Assembly (NCBI RefSeq): GCF_965363235.1
Contig: NC_134848.1
Span: 60,722,181 to 60,786,180 of the forward strand
Reading direction: 5' to 3'
Length of the DNA stretch: 64,000 nt
Origin: Mytilus galloprovincialis
Taxonomy: Eukaryota; Mollusca; Bivalvia; Mytilida; Mytilidae
Both the position numbers and the translations under genes were made by a program. The notes under the pieces are model-generated. The model did no database searches. It had not been told where the DNA came from and saw only the letters and a list, made by a program, of their open reading frames with translations. Below, one piece after another: positions 37,590 to 48,400 of the stretch (the first letter of the stretch is position 1; each line of letters opens with the position of its first letter).

Positions 37590-37810
37590 CCGGTAGGTTA
37601 ACATGTACGGAAGAGCGCAACATTTTTATCCGGATGAAATTACCACGAATAAATGCGTATATGTAGTTGTCATGTACCTGTTGCAGTCCAAGTTTAAAAT
37701 CATGATATGTAATTTGAAAGGGGCAAATTGTGTATATTTGCAAATATTTGAAAACATGTTTATTTTTTTATTCAAATCGCTAACAATTTGTCCACAGATA
37801 TCTAAACGTT
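37590..37810 (-). promoter_or_regulatory. Conserved upstream region of CTL2
   Basis: It aligns with CTL1 upstream sequence (9950-10140) and with extra copies near 39380-39620 and 40470-40800. Landmarks on the plus strand are TAGGTTAACATGTACGGAAG and CCGGATGAAATTAC. Conservation could reflect regulation or merely shared duplication. Confidence 0.45.
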
Positions 37811-38044
37811 CTCTACAAATACTAAATCTCTATGCTATTTCCTGATTCCAAGTTATAATTTAAAAAAAAGATGCTAATTGATACGTTTATATAAAGAGAT
37901 ATGCAACAAATTTTTAAATAGACATTTTAAATTGGTAATTTCAAACTCTTACTTTACTATATCTCAACCAAATGTTATGAAACTTAAACACAATGCCTGG
38001 CTAATCTTATCACAAAGTATACAGCAACAAATGGTATTTAGTTT

Positions 38045-39232
38045 CAAAGATGCCGCATCCCGAGTTTGTTTGTAAAAATACATTGATTCATGCATATGAT
38101 AAAAGAGATGATTTTTCATATCCTATCGTTAATTATCCATGTTCAGATGGTGACGTTCCCTTGTCACAATCTTACGGTGTTTATATATCTCAACGTGTAC
38201 GATTCGCTCGTGTATGTAACAATGTTTTAGATTTTAACGAGAGAAATTTATGTATTACTGAAAAATTATTACACCAGAGTTTTCGACATCACAAACTAGT
38301 CAAAACATTTACTAAACTTTAACATCCATAAAAGGACATCATTCGTAAATATAGCTCAACATACAGACGTCTTATACGTTCAGGTATTTCACATCCAATT
38401 TTTATGGAAATATTCTTTATAAAGCACAAACATGTCAGTATTCAACTAAGAAGCCAACAAAACCTTTGAATAGACTTATTAAGAAGGGGTATAGTTACGA
38501 TACTGTTGTCAGGTCATTAAATATTGCATATGTTAGCGTTAATATTGATTCACTTATAGGTTCTTTGCATCGGAACTAAAAACATTTATTTAAAAACCAG
38601 TTGTTGGCATGACACGGGTTATGTTCTTCTCATATATATATTATGATGGTATGATACTAAACCCCTAACGGGAAGGATTGTTCCTGATATTCATATGATG
38701 AAGACATAATCTTTCAATCAGTGTATTTGAAGTCTGGAGCTGGCATGTCAGTTAACTGCTAGTAGTCTTTTGTTATTTATGACTTGTATTATTGTCATTT
38801 TTGTTTATTTTCTTTAGTTACATCTTCTGACATCAGACTCGGACTTCTCTTGAACTGAATTTTAATGTGCGTATTGTTATACGTTTACTGTTCAACATTG
38901 GCTAGAGGTATAGGGGAGGGTTGAGATCTCATAAACATGTTTAACCCCGCCGCATTTTTTGCGCCTATCCCAAGTCAGGAGCCTCTAGCCTATGTTAGTC
39001 CTGTAATATTTTTAATTTTAGGTTCTTGTGTACAATTTGGAGTTTAGTATGGCGTTCATTATCACTGAATTAGTATATGTATTTTTTTAGGGACCAGCTG
39101 AAGAAAGCCTCCGGGTGCGGGAATTTCTCGCTATATTGAAGACCTGTTGTTGACCTTCTGCTGTTGTCTGTTCTATAGCGGGTTGTTGTTTCCTTGACAC
39201 ACTGCCCATTTCCATTCTCAATTTTAAATAAA
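38045..39232 (+). mobile_element. Family A retroelement, 5'-truncated, with reverse-transcriptase C-terminal tail and full 3' tail
   Basis: The frame at 38050-38322 reads HAYDKRDDFSYPIVNYP, then YGVYISQRVRFARVCNN and LCITEKLLHQ. This is the conserved tail after a reverse-transcriptase domain in bivalve retroelements (recall; Penelope-like or another non-LTR group). Stops follow. The remaining ~900 bp is the untranslated tail whose truncated versions appear at 3.3, 4.8, 9.0, 11.9, 52.5 and 61.6 kb, which links family A to this element. No catalytic domain is present. Confidence 0.75.
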
Positions 39233-39660
39233 CAAGCAAAGGTAACATCCTTTAGATAGGACAGGATATTAGAGAAGTAAGCATTGAACAGACCATGTGT
39301 TGGTCCATCGATATTAAAACTCATACTGGCATACTTTAAATTTATCAAAATCATCCATTATACTTCAGTTTTGTTACGGATACATGTACGGAAATACGAA
39401 ACATTATAATCCGGATGAAATTACAAGTAAAAACAATGACTACATGTATATGACATGTACTAGATGCAGGACAAGTTCAAAATTTTAATATAGGATTTGA
39501 AAAGGAATTTTATATGCATATTTGCAGTGTTTAAATTTATTAAAATCGTAAACTATGTGTTGGTCAATTGATATTAAAACTCATACAGGCATATTTCAAA
39601 TTTGTTAAAATCATCTATTACATGTGCACATGAACAAATTTTGAAAGTACAAAAAATATA

Positions 39661-39836
39661 CAGTGAAACCCGTTTAAACCGAACCTCTCCGGGACTTAAG
39701 ATTTTGGTCGGTTCAACCGATGTTCGCTTTTATCAGGTTCATAACGCACATAATTTGATATGACGGTACATAAGAACATGTTTGGTTTAGGCAGGTTTTC
39801 GGTTTATGCAGGATTGAATTTAGTCAGGTTTCACTG
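39661..39836. mobile_element. 176-bp pogo/Tigger-type MITE
   Basis: The termini CAGTGAAACC and GGTTTCACTG are inverted, flanked by TA on each side. The CAGTG..AACC tip is typical of pogo-like elements. It has no coding capacity. Confidence 0.8.
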
Positions 39837-39884
39837 TATTTGCATTTTGCCAGGTTATTTTCTTTAAACTTCAGTATTTTCCGG

Positions 39885-40467
39885 GCTCAACTTCGATTCG
39901 TCCAACTCGGGTTAACTCTAGTTGAAAGGTCAGTGTTAATGCGCATGTGCGCAACCGTTCCGAATCGAAGTCAAAACTCTACCATCGAATTGACTATTAT
40001 AAGGGAGGTGAAAACAATGTTTCTGCTGAGTATTAAAATAAAAAAAATAAAGATATAAAGTCCTGATCCTGTTTGCTTTTGAAAAATAGTTTGTTAGTGA
40101 GGTAAAAAAAACAGTTGAAAAAAATTCGTTCAAAGAAAAAATTTAATTTCTATTTCATTTCTAACCACCACCGACAGCTGATATACACATGAACAATATT
40201 GGCTGATTCCGAAATACAAGCAATACATAAATTCCCCTTGTCAGCTTTATTTTTTTTTGGTCAAATACCAGTTTATTTGTATCACTTTTATTTGTTGCAA
40301 CTACTTGACGCCATCTTGGAACTCGACTAATCCTGCCCCGACCCAGAGTTGATGTCGAGTTACCTCGGGTAGGTTCAGAAGGTCAAAATCGGGGGGGGGG
40401 GGTTCGGTTGTCAGTCGAGTCAACTCGAAAGACTCTACTAACCCGAGTTGGACGAATCGAAGTAGGC
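39885..40467. mobile_element. 583-bp element with ~30-bp inverted termini and CCGG duplication
   Basis: The left terminus contains CTTCGATTCGTCCAACTCGG (39891-39910), the right its reverse complement (40442-40463). CCGG flanks both sides (39881-39884 and 40468-40471). The uninterrupted site ATTTTCCGGTAGGTTAAC is visible upstream of CTL2 near 37590, which shows the insertion directly. A G-run lies at about 40391-40402. There is no transposase, and the superfamily is not assigned. Confidence 0.8.
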
Positions 40468-40489
40468 CCGGTAGGTTAACATGCACGGA

Positions 40490-40560
40490 ATAACCTATCG
40501 GCAATCCTCGGGTGACTCCGCTACTCTCCTTCTTCGGAATCGGCCGAGTTGTTACGAATG
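40490..40560. mobile_element. 71-bp insertion flanked by CGGA
   Basis: Compared with the CTL2 upstream region (ACATGTACGGAAGAGCG), this copy carries 71 extra bases after GCACGGA, followed by a second CGGA. It is GC-rich (GACTCCGCTACTCTCCTTCT, ATCGGCCGAGTT). It may be a fragment of a larger mobile family; no inverted ends were seen. Confidence 0.6.
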
Positions 40561-40929
40561 CGGAAGAACGAAACATTAGTATCCGGATGAAGTTATCACG
40601 CAATTAAATACATACATGAAGTTGTCATTTACCAATTGTAGGCCAAGTTTAAAATATTAATATATAAATTGAAAAGGAATTGATTATGTATATTTACAAA
40701 TAATCAAAAACATGACTTTTTTTTATCTATTAACATCGCCAACTATGTTTTGGTCAATTGATATTAAAACTAGTACATGCATCTTTCAAATTTAGTAAAA
40801 GCATCCATAAGATGTGCACATGAAATAATTCTGAAAGATAATAACACATGTACTTGCATTTTGCCAAGTTATTTTCTTTTTTTCTTTAAATTTTTAATGC
40901 TTGAGTTAAGATATACACAATTTGCGTGT

Positions 40930-41670
40930 CGGAGTTCTCTGCAGTCCCTATTAATATATAATAAATTAGGTAAATATTATGCAAGTAACATTCATTTCTT
41001 AAATATCTTGCAGCTACCACCTGGTAGGTATTTCCTTTTTCACATTGTAAATAAGTTTATTTTTTTATTCATGGTGATTTTAAATGTGATAATAGACTGA
41101 TATCTTTTTAAACAAGTTTTAACCTACAAAACATCCAAGGCTGCAGCTTGTTTTTTTTTGTGTTAATGGAGTGGGAAAAAAGGTAACTCTAATAGTATAC
41201 ATGCAGATATTGGAACAGAATATATTGACATTGACCGATTTATAACTGCTCTGTGAAGATGAATGGGGAAGTTTTATAACAGAAACAATTATCCATAGTA
41301 ACCGAAGTAAAACAACTAGAGGGTGAGTGGGGGAACGTTTACTGCAAAAATATTGACATATATTACAAACTACAGTATCTTGTCTGATTGTAGAACATAC
41401 GCGTACACATTGTTATATATAACTAATAAAATCCCTAGATGTTGTTTCACTGAATAGTATGACATGAAGTTGTTAAGCACAGAAAAACATTACAATCATT
41501 TACATTTGTAGAATTGAAAATAACAAAACGCCACACATGGTGTCGTTTTCGTTGCTCTTTTAAAGTAATCCACAGTAAGAAAACACGAGTCCGCCTCATT
41601 GAACATCCTCTGATACACATAATTCAGCACGACCTTAAACTTGGCCGTGATGATGAACAACATTTGCAAA
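40930..41670. other. Intergenic stretch, nothing recognised
   Basis: AT-rich. The minus-strand 154-codon frame at 41496-41960 crosses into a family B tail and is a by-product. Confidence 0.45.
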
Positions 41671-41674
41671 ATAG

Positions 41675-41900
41675 AGGTGAAAGATACCAAAGGGACATTC
41701 AAACTCATAAGTCGAAAATAATTGACAAAGCCATGGTTGAATGAGAAAAAAACAACAGGTAAATAACAGTACAAAATACGCACGTAAGATTGAGAAACAC
41801 AAACCCAATTAAAAATTTGTAACATTGTTATGTGCTCCGCAAGGGTAAGCTGATTTTGTTCCACATGTTGCACCGTTTTGTTGCTTATGCAAGTCTTCGT
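41675..41900 (-). repeat. Family B 3' tail fragment
   Basis: Contains AAGATACCAAAGGGACATTC and a diverged GTTCCACATGTTGCACCG. Confidence 0.7.
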
Positions 41901-41937
41901 AAGGCTGTTACTGTAAACAAAATGAGATAAAAAAGTA

Positions 41938-42155
41938 CTGATTTCCGAGGAAAATTCCAAAATGGAAAGCCCTTATTCAAATGGCAAAATCAAATAATTA
42001 AAAACATCAAACGAATGAACAACAACTGTCATATTCCTGACTTGGTACAGGCATTTTTAAAAGTAGAAAATGATGGATTGAACCTGATTTTAAAGCACTA
42101 AACCACTCACTTTTATGGCAATCGCATCAAATTCCACTATATTTACATTGATGAC
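41938..42155 (+). repeat. Dispersed repeat family D fragment
   Basis: Matches 1530-1765 almost end to end, including GATTTCCGAGGAAAATTC and CATATTCCTGACTTGGTACA. Confidence 0.75.
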
Positions 42156-42159
42156 GTTT

Positions 42160-42940
42160 GATTAATTTGAGATCTTCAACATGTAGCTATAAATATTTTA
42201 CACTTTTCGAAATGTTTATCCTAACGAGATTCTTCATATTATAATATAACACAGAAATGAGAGGAATACATTTTCGGATTAACTTTAATTCTATCAGAAT
42301 ATGAGAAATTAAACATTACAAATGTTCCTATAGAACACTAGACCCTTCACCTGATTTATATTACGGTTTGTTTCATCTTCCTATTTCTTTGTTTCTTTGA
42401 ACTGATGTTTGACCGTTCGTTACTTTTTCTTGGTCATGGGGTTGTCTTTCGACTCTGGACATATTTTGTTTATTGTGATTTTGAGTTTACTTTTATTCAT
42501 TACCCTAATTAGAAAGCTACATGTAGTCATGAGATTAGGATACCAATCAATAACCATTTGAAATTGCGACTGCATGAATCACTACGTAGAACGTCACTTG
42601 CGGGTAAATTGCTATTTGTTTCCTTTTTAAGAACTGTTAGCACAACAAAATGTATCGCACGGAAGGAAATGATAACTGATATATTACCAAGAAGCAGAAG
42701 TAATCTTCCATTTTGGTCTTTAACCTGAAACGACCCTCCTAAGTTTCACGTGTCACATATTTCAAGACTTTAAACATTGTTAAATAAAAGTGTTATCAAA
42801 TAAAATTCTTTTTGGCGGCTTTTTTTTTATATAGAAATGAATTTCACAGAACCCAACGAAGTGCTTGCTCTACAGTCAATATTTCTTAATTCTTATCATA
42901 ATTTTCATCAACATGTATAGTGGCGCACTTGTACGCATAT
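42160..42940. other. Intergenic stretch, nothing recognised
   Basis: No exon or element border seen. Confidence 0.4.
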
Positions 42941-42949
42941 TTGGCATCT

Positions 42950-43700
42950 AAAAAGGGACGAAAGATATCAGAGGGATTGACCAACTAATCAATCGAAAAT
43001 AAACGGATAACGCCATGGCTAAAAATGAAAAAGACAAACAGACAAACAATAGTACACATGACACAACATAGAAAACTTAAGAACCACACCACACCAAAAA
43101 CTAGGGATGATCTCATGTGCTCTGGAAGGGTAAGCAGATCCTGCTCCACATGTGGCACCCGTCGTCTTGCTCATGTTATAACAAATCTAGTAAATAGTCT
43201 AATTCGGTAGGTCCCATTTGTGAAAGGGAAGGGGATTGTAGTTACGACGTAAGGAACATATTCGATAACATCTGTAAAACGGTTATTCCATAATAGTCAA
43301 CCAACTCGTGATGGCGTCCGTTAAATTTACGAAGAGATGAATTCAACTTCACCATTTGGAATTCTTGGTTCAATAGCATCCTTGTTGTGAGTAATTACCC
43401 TCTATCAAGAAAATCATGTTAGGAAATACAAGCACGGGAATATAGTATCAATTTGGAGATATATCCTCCGTATGTAGGTTCTGTTGCAATGTTGCTACAT
43501 AGAAATGAAAAGTTCACAATTGGAAAGCTGAAATCATCTCTTTTGTCGTAAAGTTTTGTTTTCAACCGACCCTCATTGTCAATTTATAGATGTAAGTCAA
43601 GATATGAGGCCGAGTTAACTATATCTGTTGTATCCTTTATCTCCAGTTCGATGGGATAAATGCATTCCACATAGTCATCTAACGGGAGTTAGACATTCAT
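42950..43700 (-). mobile_element. Family B retroelement, 5'-truncated, longest copy
   Basis: The 3' tail (42950-43210) is followed on the minus strand by the remains of the reverse-transcriptase C-terminal tail, now broken by stops. It aligns with 27757-28400 over most of its length. A further upstream piece reaches about 43700 (TCAAGATATGAGGCCGAGTT). Confidence 0.7.
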
Positions 43701-43704
43701 TGAC

Positions 43705-44115
43705 ATAGGAATATATTTGTATTAAGACTAAGTGTACGTAATACACTACTCAATATATTTTGTTTCAAATTTTACATGTGGATGCTCCTTGTAAAAAAAA
43801 ACACCAGAAAATAAAATGAAAAAAGGGGGTAACTGTTTCCGTTTTGCAGAATCAAGCTGTTGAAATTATCAGCATGAACCATCAGAAATACAAAGGATAT
43901 ATAGGAAAAAAACATAAAAAATGGCATACATTTTTATTTTATTAAGTTTCTATAATTCGTTGGTCTACAGTAAAATAAATCGAAAGGCGATTCTCAAATG
44001 AACATCGAATCCATTGGTACACATAATTCGTGGACAACCGTGCTAGTTTTCAAGTTGTATCCACTGAAAATTTAATTTTGAGCAGATATCTAACAATTAT
44101 TCAGCGACATAGCGG
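43705..44115. other. Intergenic stretch, nothing recognised
   Basis: AT-rich, no exon visible. Confidence 0.4.
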
Positions 44116-44119
44116 CTTA

Positions 44120-44290
44120 GGAATAAACTCATCGGAGATACCAGAATCGAAAGTTTATATTGACACCAGACGCGCGTTTTGTCTACAAAAGACTCATAAG
44201 TGACGCTAGACTAAAAAAAAAAATAAAAAAAAAAATAAAATAAAGTACGAAGTTGAAGAGCATTGAGGACCAAAAATTTCTAAAAGTGCT
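44120..44290 (+). repeat. Dispersed repeat family C, second copy
   Basis: Shares CCAGACGCGCGTTTTGTCTA and AAAGTACGAAGTTGAAGAGC with 33810-33990. An A-rich expansion separates the two halves. Confidence 0.8.
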
Positions 44291-44294
44291 CCAG

Positions 44295-45030
44295 TAATTA
44301 TATATAAGACGTCATATGTTCCTTTCCGGTTTCAAACATTAACATCAAACATTATAAGACTGTGTGTACGCTTCGGAATGTAATAAAATTTAAAAAAAAA
44401 AAAAAAAAATTCGGATGAAAATTTTTTTTTATATACTATAGGACAAATTATAATTGTATGTTGCCATGGTATTAACCAGTAAGTATATAATTCGTGTAGG
44501 AAGAAAAGTTAAACGATTAATGTTACAATAAAAAAACCCACTTTAAATTTGACTCTTCAAAGGACCGACATTAAGTCATAAAAAGTAAGTAAAATATATT
44601 TTTATTGTTCAAGGATTATAATATTTCAATGTACACGGGTAACCGCTTGACCAAGAATTCAATAACAAATCATGCCTGCTTATATTCATTTGAATTGATT
44701 GTTTTTTTTTTTATATTCTCCATATCTGTTTTTTTATTTATAGTGCAGCAAATTTGTAGATACATTTAAATCTGTGAACCCTTCACTAGGATCAAAAGCA
44801 TCATCGAATGCCAAAAGTTTGCAAGACTAACATGATAAATATTATTTCTTCAAATTTACTTATTGCAGCTTATGTATATCAAACGTGTTTAAGAAATTAC
44901 TATAGCTCGTGATATCTATGGTGATACAACAATGGAAATATAAACAACTTGTTTTTTTATATAACGTGTTGAATGTAATAAGGTGACAAACTCTGAATGA
45001 ATCCGAAACTTAAAGATATAGCCATATATA
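44295..45030. other. Intergenic stretch with A- and T-runs
   Basis: Nothing recognised. Confidence 0.4.
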
Positions 45031-45034
45031 TAAA

Positions 45035-45200
45035 AGAAGACGTGTTGTAGTTGCCAATGAAATAACTCTAAATAAAAGACAACATTACACAGAAATAATT
45101 AACTTAAGGTCACCGTATTATGGCCTTCAATAATAAACAAGGCTTATACCACATAGTCATCTTCAAAAAGCTTCGAAATTACCCCCTTCATGTTAAGGTA
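45035..45200 (-). repeat. Dispersed repeat family E fragment, inverted
   Basis: Contains TTGCCAATGA, AGGTCACCGTATTATGGCCT and ATAATAAACAAGGCTTATAC, the reverse of the family E tail. Confidence 0.6.
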
Positions 45201-45215
45201 TTGAAGAGAGCAAAA

Positions 45216-45221
45216 TTTATT
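45216..45221 (-). terminator. Candidate polyadenylation signal for the kinase-like gene
   Basis: AATAAA on the minus strand about 235 nt beyond the stop codon at 45455. Confidence 0.35.
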
Positions 45222-45454
45222 TACAAAATAACTGGCAACTGCAACCTTGACCTATCATCAGAAAATCGACTGAACTGCTTAAATGATTATCTCTATACAT
45301 GCAGTTAAGACCATTTTTGGAAGAAAGATGTCGAAATAATTGAATTCTAAACATATATTTTTTTTTCATTTTAAAAATGTAAATATCAATTTTGAAAATA
45401 ACTAATCATTTCATCCGAAATATATACAGAACAATTGCATTTAAAATTGATTAG

Positions 45455-48400
45455 TCATTGATTCATGTAATCATCCTCTTCCACTTCGTCCACTTCATCA
45501 TATCCATGTTCCGTACAAATTTCGTAGTCACCAAAAAAGTGGGATATGTATTCAAATGTTATTCGAGAATCCGGGTCTTTAGACCAGCAATCTATGGCAT
45601 GATCATAAATAGCTTCAGGACAACAATCAGGTCGTATGTGCCTTAAGTCCCTTTTTATTCTGTTAAATACCTCTGGATCTTTCAAGTCTGAAATGAAAAC
45701 AACAATATATAAAATACTTGAAATATATGTGTAAATGGTTTATAAGATTAGTACAATTTATGATTAGATTGCAATAAAGGAAAATAAAAAAAATTATAAC
45801 AACACAATCAAAATTTCCTGTAATTATAATTTGCTGAGATAGTGACTAAAGTTCACATTCATGGGAAAATATTTTTCGCTATTCGAACACACTCCGTATT
45901 TTAACACAAGTCTTTTGGTGTAAACAGATCTTACATGTCATATATGTGTCCAGAGAAACTCTTCTATGATCGTGAATTTTTACTATCATTTTAGGAAATT
46001 CAGTTTTAGTCGAACAATAGTCTTACGCATTGTTTGTGTTAGTATTACCAAGGGTATGGTTGATTCATTTAAATTGTTCCGTGTATATATATTTTGTATG
46101 TTATTCGTCAACTTAAAAAACCTGGCCATCATATCATAATTATTTTTATATTTGTATACGATTGACAAGATAAAATAACAAACGTATGTGACACAATTTT
46201 CGAAATTCAATTGTTTAAACTTCTTCCACTTGTTAATTCTTTTATTTGACCATTTAGATTTTATTTATAGTAGGTAACACTGGTTTAGTTTAAACATATT
46301 TTATTTGCTGAATTAAAGCAAAATGGATAAGACACAAGTAAATTGTACTTATGAAGTCTTCTCTATAATACAATATAAAGTTACAATAATAGTATAATAT
46401 AATAATATAATGGACATGCATATAAAACAAACAGTTTCTACAATATAATACTAGCTTTCATAGGTGAACAAAGAGGAGAGAAAGTAAAAAGAGAAAAAGA
46501 AAGTTTGAAAAGTCGTATTATTCTGTGCCGATGACTTGTGAATTGATGCTAACGATGACGCTCCATGTCAGCAATAACAACGCTCTATCAAGGCATAAGA
46601 AATCTGTTTGACCTTTTTATGAAATTTTGAACATGTTTGAAAATTTGAGAATATTTTGTTCGTTCGAAAGTTCCAAGTGTCCGCAAATTAATAGTTTTGT
46701 ATCTAAAACTAAGTTTTCAGATAGCCAGTTAATGTTATGAAATAAGGTTTTTCTACATAATGTGTATTTTGGACAAACCAAGAAGTAATGGTAGACATCC
46801 TCAATATCGGACCCACAATAAAGGTAACACTTGTGAGTCACAGAAAGATGAAACGATGTCTTGCGTACAAAATATAAGTCATTTTTACCGAACCTAAATT
46901 AGGCGAATGGTGGATTTACATTGTTTAAATTATAAATTGTTAACCAAAAATGTCAAGAATACAATTTCCTTATACATGTGACGTATGTAATTTTTACCAT
47001 TTCAATAATATTATCTAAAAGCGAAATTTAAAAAAAAAAAACAATATATCTTTTAAATTTACTGTAACATCTGGAAACATTACCTTCATAAGGTATTTGA
47101 CAGTGTCCAAACACTTCCATTAATAGTATTCCAAAAGACCACACATCAGATTTGGTTGTTGCTTTTTCACCTTCGATTATCTCTTGTGCCAACCATCTTA
47201 CCGGAGGAATAGTGCCTACATGTAGTTTAATAACATACTTTAATTGTATTTTCTATTGCTAGCTAAGGTAAAGATAATGCTTTCTCTATCTGTTTTTCAT
47301 TCAACTTGGGTAGTTGTAGATTTTAAAAAATAAATATTATATTCTCTAAAAAAACAAGCCAAAAAAAAAAAAAACCAGACATTGCTATCCAATTTCTAAG
47401 TGCTCACCATTTATAACTATGCTGTTTTATTCTGTAAACTAGAACTACAGCAGCTAAATATGGACAACTATTATTTTTTTTACATTTAACTGAAAGGGAT
47501 TAGTTTTTATCCGTTAGATGAATTAACGTGAACCTGCATTCAAATGATTGACGAGTTGAATATTTTTTATAAAGAGTTATACAGACTTTGGCAATATCCC
47601 AAATAGAAAATCCAAGAAAATATCATTGCTTCTCTACCCCCTAAAAATTGTAACCAAGGAAAATAATCAAATTTAAGTATTTAAAATTGATTTGATACTA
47701 ATGTAATGACGTAATATTCCAATTTGAATCAGTATCATTGGCTCTTAAACGTATTAGATAACATTTTTATCAATTTCGTAATTTTAACACCGATTTACGC
47801 ACTTTTAGCTTTTGCATTGCTGTCAGCTTTTATTGATCGAGGAAGCAGTAGTATAAACTATTATTACTGGATTAGCAAATATTTCTTCATCTTGTTCCTC
47901 TGCGTCATTGGTTTGATTTATAGGTACAAGAATCGTCGTCTGATCATAATTGTACTTATTTGTGTCATATTCCTGATAACGAAATTATGACAGAAAATGC
48001 ATGCAAAGTATGATACGGGTTCAGTCCCAAGCCATACTTTGATTGGTTTCCTATATACCGATATGACAGATCTGAATATCAGTCAACATGTTGCCGTTAT
48101 TCATACAAAACTATGTTAGATCTAGACGTTTAATATCAATGTTTTCAGACATTTGCATTTACATATTTTAGCTAGTTTAGATGTTACTCACGTCTTCGTT
48201 TGGGATCTATTGTATGGTCGTTTGTCATATGCGCAAACTTAAACCCACAAACTTTCGGGGTCCAATTAGTTCCAAATAATATATTGTCTGCTCTTAAATC
48301 GGAATGGATAATCTCCCTTGTTCCTAGAAAATCCATTCCTTTAGCAATCTAGAATATACAAAATTTAAACTCAACGTACAGTTTTTTTTTATATTGATAA

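Larger units (their letters stand above)
39290..40920 (-). repeat. Three partial copies of the lectin upstream region
   Basis: Copies at about 39290-39380, 39380-39884 and 40468-40920 share ACATGTACGGAA.TACGAAACATTA-like and CCGGATGAA blocks, GGTCAATTGATATTAAAACT and TGCATTTTGCCA(A/G)GTTATTTTC. The first blocks align with the CTL2 upstream region. No lectin exon follows them, so they are orphan promoter-distal duplicates, broken by the elements listed separately. Confidence 0.7.

Noticed and set aside
40385-40405. G-run as a G-quadruplex regulatory site
   Set aside because: It is a single uninterrupted homopolymer inside a mobile element; there is no four-tract pattern.
41496-41960. 154-codon minus-strand frame
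   Set aside because: It runs across a family B tail into a family D copy, so it is a composite of repeat sequence.
47724-47990. 88-codon hydrophobic frame on the plus strand, looks like a small membrane protein
   Set aside because: It lies antisense in an intron of the kinase-like gene, starts at a non-ATG codon, and its hydrophobicity is what AT-rich DNA gives by chance. No family resemblance.
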